This document shows, piece by piece, positions 14,001 to 18,843 of a DNA stretch of 18,843 bases (position 1 is the first letter of the stretch; each line of letters starts with the position of its first letter). A program made the position numbers and the translations under genes. The notes beneath the pieces are model-generated. The model worked only from the letters and a program-made list of their open reading frames with translations. It searched no databases and was not told where the DNA came from. Source of the DNA: Endozoicomonas sp031844845 (GTDB taxonomy: Bacteria > Pseudomonadota > Gammaproteobacteria > Pseudomonadales > Endozoicomonadaceae); contig NZ_JAVRMB020000327.1 in NCBI RefSeq assembly GCF_031844845.1, positions 1 to 18,843 on the forward strand. The letters are read 5' to 3'.

Positions 14001-15275
14001 GACCATTTGATCTGATGGAAATAATGAGGACTTTCCAGAACATTGGGTATAGTAATGGTTAAAATCATTTGTCCGGGCAATCAGATCACGCTTCTGTGCA
14101 CCTTCAGTAGCCAGGAATTCTTTGCCCTTATGGATGCAGGGCCGAAAATCAGGACCATCAATAAGCATTGCCTCCCGATTAATCAATGCTGATTTCAGGC
14201 CCTGCAGCTTTTTCTGCAAACCGCTTGCGTCAAGACAGCTACCATTGAAGCTACTATTAATCGGACGCAGCCCCAGTGTCCCATAAGTCTCACGATAGGC
14301 TCGGCTGATATCATGGGAGCTTGACGTACGGAGAGTAATGAATTCTTGCCCAACCCTGGCATGCATCAAGTGCCGACAGAGCAAATCATTCGATGACTTA
14401 TCAACTGTCCCTCCCCGCTTTTCCCCGGAATGCGGATCTTCCACCTCAACAGATCCTTTCAACAGGGTAGAATTTGCGGCCAATGCCATCCCTCCCCGCC
14501 CGGGACCTGATGAGCGGGAGGAGTGAGGTGTTGCCGCCCCACTCCCGACCTGACCAAGAAGCAATAAAGCATACGCCCCCCAGACCAGGGAGCCCCAACT
14601 GCATTTCGAACTCACAGAATCACAAGATGAAAATAGCTCGTCCTCACACGCTTCCTCTCCCCCTGCATCAGCCCAATAATCATTATTCAGGTACGTCAGC
14701 CACATCCGCCCGTCTGCACTGAGATCTTCTTCGGTGCTGGAGCGCAGCTGATCTATCATTTCCCCAATGGTGTTCTCAGGATACGCCCTGCAGAGATTTT
14801 TGGTCGCATTGAGCAATGGTTTTTCAACGGACGTATCGCCATTCCACAGACGGGAAAAGCTTCTTAGCAGAGAGGGCTCATAACCAATATTAAGCTCCCC
14901 GAAGACTAGATCGAAATCTGAAGCCTTCGGACCTTCCACAGGTCGTCGCCCAGGACTTTCCCTTCCCTGTATATAACACAACAACTCTCTTGTTTTGTTA
15001 TTCAGCAATGGCTCAAGCGCAAGTTTTAGACAATTAAGATTCCGCATAGGATGCTGACATGTTATTCGGAATGCTGACAGCTCAGCGTGGGACTGCGAGC
15101 TGACAGGCACTTCATTCGTCTTCATTCGCGCAGGTATTGATTTCTTCTGCGTACAAAATCGCCCGAAAACCGTCCTGACATGACATCCATCACTGCCAGA
15201 ATTTGACGCAGAAAATGTCCGGTGATTAAGGCCTGAATCGTAGTTTGATGACTGTAAAACAGAAAACCCATCCAT
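11043..15275 (-). CDS. Giant repeat protein with gametolysin-like (M11/M6) metalloprotease domain
   Basis: A protein of about 1,410 residues. I start at the ATG at 15275 because GAGG lies eight bases upstream; an ATG at 15293 is an alternative. Order of parts: a Ser-rich N-terminus; a hydrophobic segment at about 226-243; three homologous modules at about 342-476 (diverged), 478-678 and 686-879, each with helices containing FxPC-type and AFFTRxP segments; Ser/Glu linkers (EGxxxVxPSS); a metalloprotease-like domain from about 900; and a C-terminal beta-rich region ending near a final cysteine. The protease signature is HEFLHTKQMAGH (H1079, E1080, H1083, H1090), then about 30 residues on NMFDALSS and NAHDKYKMGWL, the pattern of the M11/M6 'D-x-M-G ... 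N-x-x-K-x-x-L-G-W-L' region. No classical signal peptide is visible. The HExxH zinc site is intact, but the spacing to the third His and the Met-turn are altered. Likely a secreted or host-delivered protease; targets unknown. Confidence 0.8.
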   Translation of the reverse strand: MDGFSVLQSSNYDSGLNHRTFSASNSGSDGCHVRTVFGRFCTQKKSIPARMKTNEVPVSSQSHAELSAFRITCQHPMRNLNCLKLALEPLLNNKTRELLCYIQGRESPGRRPVEGPKASDFDLVFGELNIGYEPSLLRSFSRLWNGDTSVEKPLLNATKNLCRAYPENTIGEMIDQLRSSTEEDLSADGRMWLTYLNNDYWADAGGEEACEDELFSSCDSVSSKCSWGSLVWGAYALLLLGQVGSGAATPHSSRSSGPGRGGMALAANSTLLKGSVEVEDPHSGEKRGGTVDKSSNDLLCRHLMHARVGQEFITLRTSSSHDISRAYRETYGTLGLRPINSSFNGSCLDASGLQKKLQGLKSALINREAMLIDGPDFRPCIHKGKEFLATEGAQKRDLIARTNDFNHYYTQCSGKSSLFPSDQMVKSSKSAKFSKYDEMQEIVDQLEKIAGASQTVSLAKNTRKNRSPDCQQMGVVQLPRHLKQLVDEKGVQWVTQVAYQSLSDDLTDLVKMLKVSLSKGAEDSIQSSELEYLRVPLDTLNAALKTRQKFLAGGEYFKPCTTMDGQPLLATDREQREHLAFMIYNVAHERDVLLCQHGSLLDSDRISSSDAFFTRLPVRIPETSGEARQVIPLMAKIKKINGLIEDSIRASEGESRVRPSSASVASEAEYTVMPSSPCPLRGYVPLTGPLKRLVNEKGVQLAAQVAYQSLHDDLTDLVRILRTALSKGAGYSIQGSELEYLKNNILDSLNIDLNTRKMFLTGNCTTINGQSLSDGNQEQIEHLVFLSYSLASGRDKLLRQNRGLLDSKLTLSTRAFFTRMPAVIAGGGGEARQIILLMDQVEEINSLIKDEFGASEGKYRVSPSAIVMSEEESTVKPSSPGGRSEGGNTVRTSSTKGVLKRRVEIPHNVAVIYLKDQAKAARFDINTLQDRIVNQVDALIRSNSYHKEGFGTVAKFGWYDIDSGDWGRALNKIDYTNLTLITQAKKQGSLNLDNFDYIISVWDDTQNRVLFNGIASPYERNVIIGSTTYTDKSVIASYLKPDDLQDHCFYKTPIYWRPDLCYTNPDGANLKKFDSVVFHEFLHTKQMAGHSTVLYCKDVLLGRCENKYYNMFDALSSARFYGNSVNAHDKYKMGWLTDKNVVSLKPGSGIHRITLNHLNSDADVKKAVKIDYQRYSGFDIWLEFRQPTALDYGLNNKAFDKITSGLLVYKNGQLLDGTPKTRAVDSGYEADVAITGNLNFKPLGLRIDNLEFDSSAQTISFLVDLSTPTPARNVPLVDSSGCNDWQACPVFRGGSLTRFYQATLNDIGYGSQTDEAWQYKFINLPPGITWTDDGVKRRYTSNQSVYSGSPHSCITFSVDSRVSPGVYKYTMRIENPADNTKYSELLQTIRVLDQQPYTVLAEGNARCENP
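12639..13844 (-). repeat. Two tandem ~600-bp modules in the metalloprotease gene
   Basis: Bases 13844-13242 and 13220-12639 encode clearly homologous modules of about 200 residues. Both start with L-K-x-L-V-x-E-K-G-V-Q and share VAYQSL-DDLTDLV, SELEYL, a TxxGQ loop, SLL/GLLDS, AFFTR and SGEARQ/GGEARQ. A third, more diverged and shorter copy lies just before them in the protein, recognisable by FRPC, the LATEGAQKRDL helix and SSLFPSD. Similarity is visible at the DNA level too, pointing to internal duplication. Confidence 0.8.
12790..12797 (-). repeat. G8 homopolymer inside the metalloprotease gene
   Basis: Eight consecutive C on the + strand encode a run of glycines (GGGG before EARQ) in the last repeat module, upstream of the protease domain. 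A one-base slip would remove the protease domain by frameshift. Confidence 0.8.
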
Positions 15276-15806
15276 CGAACCTACCTCTGGCATTGACTCT
15301 TTTCCGGTTTTTAGACACAAGCTTTTATACAATACTGCCTTTCCAAAAACCCAGGATACAAGACATCAAAACATGGCGACTTACTAGCAACCAGTTGAAT
15401 CAATACTTCGGACAGTTTTAACCCAGGCATTCCGGGGGCTGTGGCTATACAGGGTACTTTTTGGCAACTCGGGGAAACACCAGACTTGCCAATAAATGCC
15501 AGCCCTACTGCTCAGGCCTTGAGCCACGTGCATTGAGTTCTCGAAAAACTGTCCACAGTATTGTTGAATAGGAGGACGCATAATTTGACATCTGTTGACG
15601 TCTAAAAGGAGCCTGTTGCTCTCCACGAGGTAGGACAACGCATTGAGGAAAAGGTTTCATCCTGTCATTAAAAATTTCACTTCATCAGTAAGCACCAACC
15701 CCAAGCGCTTACCCTGAAAAGCAGTGTACTATTTAACAAACTATGCCGACCAGGTTCCTGAGCTTCCTGACAAGCCGTTTTTGTAATTGTTAAATGTCGT
15801 TTAAAA
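15276..15806. other. 531-bp gap between tatD and the metalloprotease gene
   Basis: No convincing gene. Short open frames on the minus strand (up to 84 codons at 15384-15638, and 44 codons beginning with an ATG near 15656) lack ribosome-binding sites and motifs. An AT-rich TATTGTATAAAA box on the minus strand near 15320-15334 could belong to the metalloprotease promoter, but no matching -35 at 16-18 bases is seen. I see no clear terminator after tatD. Confidence 0.5.
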
Positions 15807-16589
15807 TCAAAACGCTTTTGAAAATAGCCGAAAGAAGTTTTCTGATGTTTTCAGTCCAAGCTCTTCAGGTGTCACCCCCTTCAGACCCGCAATAAAGCGG
15901 GCAACATCTGCCACAAAACGCGGCTCATTCGATTCCCCCCGATGAGGAACAGGCGCCAGATAAGGAGAGTCCGTCTCAATCAACAGCCGGTCCATTGGGA
16001 GATATCGCACTACTTCCCTCAATGCAGCAGCATTTCGAAAAGTAACGATGCCGGAAATGGAAATATAGTAATTCAGATCCAGGACGACCTTCGCCATTTC
16101 CAGAGATTCAGTAAAGCAGTGCAAAACACCCGCAGACTCTTTTGAACCATACTCCCGGATAAAGTCGATGGTATCTTCCCGTGCATCACGGGTATGCACG
16201 ACAACCGGCAACTGAAGTTCGGCAGCCAACTGCAAATGGTTGATAAACGACTGCCGCTGAACCGCCTGCACTCCTTCAGTAGTGGCGTAATAATAATCAA
16301 GCCCGGTCTCTCCGATGGCAATGACCTTCTTATGTTCAGCCAGATAACGCACCGCATCAATATCCGGCACAATCTCCTTGCAGTCCAGCGGGTGCACACC
16401 AACGGAGGCATAGACATCCTCGTATCGCTCTGCCAGCTCAACCACTTTTCGACCATTTTCCAGATCTATACCAATGCAGAGCATGCGATCCACACCAGCC
16501 TGTCTGGCCGCCTCTACCGCCTGATCAAGATCACCTCCGTAACCACTCAGGTCAAGGCGATCAAGATGACAATGGGAATCGATAAACAT
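15807..16589 (-). CDS. tatD: TatD-family metal-dependent DNase
   Basis: A 260-residue TIM-barrel metallohydrolase of the TatD/YcfH type. The metal ligands are all present: H6 and H8 (DSHCHLD), E94 (GETGLDYYY), H132 (VVVHTRDA), H157 (VLHCF) and D207 (ETDSPYLAP). Members act as 3'-5' exonucleases on single-stranded DNA and have been linked to repair; the exact cellular role is not settled. I start at ATG 16589, where a perfect GGAG lies six bases upstream, rather than at the upstream TTG. In many gammaproteobacteria this gene directly follows pilZ; here 805 bases and an opposite-strand gene separate them. Confidence 0.95.
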   Translation of the reverse strand: MFIDSHCHLDRLDLSGYGGDLDQAVEAARQAGVDRMLCIGIDLENGRKVVELAERYEDVYASVGVHPLDCKEIVPDIDAVRYLAEHKKVIAIGETGLDYYYATTEGVQAVQRQSFINHLQLAAELQLPVVVHTRDAREDTIDFIREYGSKESAGVLHCFTESLEMAKVVLDLNYYISISGIVTFRNAAALREVVRYLPMDRLLIETDSPYLAPVPHRGESNEPRFVADVARFIAGLKGVTPEELGLKTSENFFRLFSKAF

Positions 16590-16745
16590 ACCGAACTCCA
16601 AAAAAAAGAAAATATTCTTTCACCAGCACTATTCTATGGGGTAACAGCCTGAAAATACCCAAAAGATAATTACTGAAAGCTGTAAAAAGTATTTTCACAT
16701 ATAAGAAAGAAGAATTATGTGGTGCTTTTTAACAAGAGCACAGCC

Positions 16746-16757
16746 AAGCGTACGCTT
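16746..16757. repeat. Perfect 12-bp palindrome
   Basis: AAGCGTACGCTT is its own inverse complement. It lies in the 230-base divergent gap between tatD and the gene at 16820, where an operator for either gene would sit. The GC-containing core makes it less likely to be chance than an AT palindrome of this length, but no binding protein can be named. Confidence 0.4.
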
Positions 16758-16819
16758 ATTGCTACCGCTCGCTGAATGATGAGTTCACGCTTTAATTAAC
16801 TCTCAATCAGGCTTCGTTC

Positions 16820-17443
16820 ATGTATATTTCTAAGCAATCTCCCCTTTCCACCATCATCACTATTGATAATAATGAAGAGAGAATCCGGGCTGAACAAGGC
16901 GCCACATTCATTGGCAGATGTGTAAAACAGCTCAAAACCAAACCAGGACTGTTTCTCACAATAGCTACGGCGTGTATCACAGAAACTCTCGCACAAACCG
17001 CGCTGGAGTACCTGCTACCTATTGATGAACAAGATAGCTATTATATAAACTTCCTTAAAAATCTGACCTATAATTCTGCGGTCGTTTTAAGCTCAGGCAT
17101 CGCGGTAGCACTCACGACACTGCTTATGGAAAAGCTGCCTCGCCCCAGAACAGTGAAAAGCCTGACGTTCTCCCCCGGTCTGGCGCAAACCGAATCAACA
17201 ACCAAAGGCTTCGATAAAAAACCACCGGTCACTCTGACAACCTATAGACAACTACCATCAATCATTAATCAAGGATTCGTACCTGAAAGTGACAGTAATA
17301 TTGCTATCATCGGGTCTCAGCCGGAAAACCGGACAGTCAGGGTACCAGCTAACAGCCTGCCACAACCATCGCTCCTCGTAACAGCAGATCACAATCACAT
17401 CGTATTGGTCGGTCGATCAGAAGCCAGAACTCCCGCGATATAG
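16820..17443 (+). CDS. Unrecognised protein with two hydrophobic segments, inserted between tatD and pilZ
   Basis: A 207-residue open frame on the strand opposite to its neighbours. The first 40 residues are polar. Two hydrophobic stretches follow, about 43-66 (GLFLTIATACITETLAQTAL) and about 86-104 (SAVVLSSGIAVALTTLLME), and then a Pro/Thr/Ser-rich polar tail. The layout is that of a small hairpin membrane protein with a cytoplasmic or exposed tail. I recognise no family. An AGG eight bases before the ATG is a weak ribosome-binding site. Its 3' end overlaps the 3' end of pilZ by 49 bases in convergent orientation, unusual for an established gene, so it could also be a non-expressed frame. 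The clean hydrophobic periodicity argues that it is real. Confidence 0.55.
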   Translation: MYISKQSPLSTIITIDNNEERIRAEQGATFIGRCVKQLKTKPGLFLTIATACITETLAQTALEYLLPIDEQDSYYINFLKNLTYNSAVVLSSGIAVALTTLLMEKLPRPRTVKSLTFSPGLAQTESTTKGFDKKPPVTLTTYRQLPSIINQGFVPESDSNIAIIGSQPENRTVRVPANSLPQPSLLVTADHNHIVLVGRSEARTPAI

Positions 17444-17736
17444 GTTTCAATTTTAGTCCTGACACTGTCCGTTGGATCATTAAACTGAATACCAATCCCT
17501 GCCTGCCGCCTACCCTGGTCCCCCATTGGCGTAACCCAAACCACCTTACCCGGTACAGGAATCTTTTCCGGCTCATCCATCAGCGTCAGACGGATAAACA
17601 CATCATCACCCAGGTTATAATGCTTATGGGTTGGAACAAACAGACCGCCACCGCTGATAAAAGGCATATAGGCTTCATAGAGCGATGCCGTGTCCCGAAT
17701 GGTCAGAGACATCAATCCCTGCATCCCTTTTCCCAT
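17395..17736 (-). CDS. pilZ: Type IV pilus assembly protein PilZ
   Basis: A 113-residue PilZ-domain protein, the normal size for the founding member in Pseudomonas (118). The segments YMPFISGGGLFVPT, LGDDVFIRLTLMDEPEKIPVPGKVVWVTP and GIGIQF follow that protein closely. This type lacks the RxxxR c-di-GMP-binding N-terminus, consistent with a role in pilus biogenesis through partner proteins rather than as a nucleotide sensor. GGAGAGG just upstream supports the ATG at 17736. It lies 70 bases after holB on the same strand, as in many gammaproteobacteria. Its last 49 bases are overlapped by the opposite-strand gene ending at 17443. Confidence 0.94.
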   Translation of the reverse strand: MGKGMQGLMSLTIRDTASLYEAYMPFISGGGLFVPTHKHYNLGDDVFIRLTLMDEPEKIPVPGKVVWVTPMGDQGRRQAGIGIQFNDPTDSVRTKIETYIAGVLASDRPTNTM

Positions 17737-17806
17737 GACAATCCTCTCCTTCTATTCTGTAAAAAAATGATCGCTTACAATGATCTGGTTACCACCATCT
17801 TTTAAG

Positions 17807-18826
17807 CTATATCAGTAACTCAAGATAATCACTGAACACCCCTTCCATCAGCATCTGGCTATTCAGATTGGCGCCCTCGAGCAACTGTTGTCGCTGAAGC
17901 ATGATTTTGTCCCGCAACTTCAACAGATCAGAAGCCTCAACTTTCTTAGCAAGATAGTCCAGCATTCTAATGAGGTCACGATTTCTGATACTGCTTTCAT
18001 CGGCGGTCAGTTTAAGTTTTACAGCATCATCCAGCCAGCTCCCCATCCAGGCTAACAGCTCAGTCAGGTTACTGGTGTGCCAATCCTTGGCCATTTCTAC
18101 GGGAGTCAGATTACCCCGAAACAGTTCCGGCATGGCATTAATCAAGCGTCCCCGAATGGCCAGAGTACCGTTATCAAACATCGACCGCGCAGTCATCGGC
18201 GAACCTGAAGCAAGGTCCAGCAGCTGCTCCACGATCAACGGGTCGGCAATATGATCAGATAACCAGGCCATTGACCCGGCTCTCTCTGGCACAGAGAACG
18301 TGACCATCTGGCAGCGACTTCGAATCGTTGCCAGCATATCTCCGGAACGGGCACTGGCGAGAATGAACAGCGTATTTTCACCAGGCTCTTCCAGACTTTT
18401 CAATAACGCATTGGCCGCATTGATATTCATCGCCTCAGCCGGATTGATAACGATAACCCGGCGACCACCCTGCTGAGCCGTTTTACGGGCAAACTCATTC
18501 ACCCGACGAATCTGATCAATCTTGATCGGCTTGCCAGCCGACTCAGGCTGAACCTCCAGCAAATCAGGATGAGTTCCTGCCTTTACCAGCTCGCAGCTTT
18601 TACAATGACCACAGGCATAGGAGACACCCGCCTGATTACAAAGCACACGAGCAGCAAGCGCTTTGGCAAAAAAGCCTTTGCCGATACCCGGCGCACCTTT
18701 AAGCAACAAGGCATGAGCAAGCAGACCGGACTGAAATCGCTGAATCAGCGGGTGCCACTGGGTATCCTGCCAGGGCAAAGGCTTTTCTGGAAAGCAGTTA
18801 ACAATATCAGGCGCTTCAGAACTCAA
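17807..18826 (-). CDS. holB: DNA polymerase III delta' subunit
   Basis: The delta' subunit of the clamp loader, an AAA+ protein of about 339 residues. It has a Walker-A-like GAPGIGKG at about 44-51, a four-cysteine zinc module (C63, C72, C75, C78), the sensor region NAANALLKSLEEPG and the SRC motif, all standard for HolB/DnaX. The C-terminal third is the delta' collar domain. There is no ATG in the conserved N-terminus. TTG at 18826, preceded by AAAGG nine bases upstream, is the best start; TTG at 18835 is possible. A stop codon lies in frame just upstream. The bases before it (GAT AAA GGT TGA on the minus strand, ending at 18832) could be the last codons of tmk, the usual upstream neighbour, overlapping this leader. 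That is inference from three codons. Confidence 0.93.
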   Translation of the reverse strand: MSSEAPDIVNCFPEKPLPWQDTQWHPLIQRFQSGLLAHALLLKGAPGIGKGFFAKALAARVLCNQAGVSYACGHCKSCELVKAGTHPDLLEVQPESAGKPIKIDQIRRVNEFARKTAQQGGRRVIVINPAEAMNINAANALLKSLEEPGENTLFILASARSGDMLATIRSRCQMVTFSVPERAGSMAWLSDHIADPLIVEQLLDLASGSPMTARSMFDNGTLAIRGRLINAMPELFRGNLTPVEMAKDWHTSNLTELLAWMGSWLDDAVKLKLTADESSIRNRDLIRMLDYLAKKVEASDLLKLRDKIMLQRQQLLEGANLNSQMLMEGVFSDYLELLI

Positions 18827-18843
18827 TTGATTCAACCTTTATC

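Noticed and set aside
15384..15638. 84-codon minus-strand frame, considered as a transposase remnant
   Set aside because: No DDE or HTH motif, no inverted repeats around it; I could not support any family.

Overview
The window looks like chromosomal DNA from a marine gammaproteobacterium. The indicators are a complete six-subunit Na+-translocating NADH:quinone oxidoreductase operon (nqrABCDEF) and the gammaproteobacterial order holB-pilZ-tatD. The mix of housekeeping operons with large, low-similarity secreted or host-facing proteins, and with decayed, repeat-rich intergenic DNA, is most like Endozoicomonas or its relatives in the Oceanospirillales. That genus-level guess is inference from gene content; no search was run.

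Layout. Bases 1-880 are almost free of intact genes. They hold the first codons of a leftward gene with its promoter, a perfect 55-bp tandem duplication, a pyrimidine-rich 26/23-bp tandem array, and the frameshifted 3' end of a dead short-chain dehydrogenase gene. Bases 885-2476 (+) carry a short TetR-type regulator and two exported proteins: a small DUF2541-like beta protein and a 17-kDa/RT0821-type surface antigen with an RQDK repeat. Bases 2547-4370 (-) carry a species-restricted protein with two hydrophobic segments and a G9 tract in its coding sequence, and a YdfG-type dehydrogenase.

Bases 4475-10319 (-) are nqrA-B-C-D-E-F, tightly packed and partly overlapping, closed by a strong terminator hairpin. 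NqrB and NqrC carry the threonines that take covalent FMN, NqrE and NqrD the membrane Fe-S cysteines, and NqrF the 2Fe-2S, FAD and NADH sites. The maturation genes apbE and nqrM usually found next to the operon are not here. A 723-bp gap upstream of nqrA contains two leftward terminator-like hairpins.

Bases 11043-15275 (-) are one giant gene for a ~1,410-residue protein. It has three tandem ~200-residue modules, a gametolysin-like (M11/M6) zinc metalloprotease domain with an altered active-site helix, and a C-terminal beta domain. This is the least ordinary part of the window. Bases 15807-18826 (-) are holB, pilZ and tatD. The usual pilZ-tatD neighbourhood is interrupted by a divergent, unrecognised two-hydrophobic-segment protein on the + strand.

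I did not find a CRISPR array, an RNA gene or an intact insertion sequence. The best candidates for undescribed biology are the giant repeat-metalloprotease and the hydrophobic proteins of unknown function, some with long poly-G tracts in or beside the gene.
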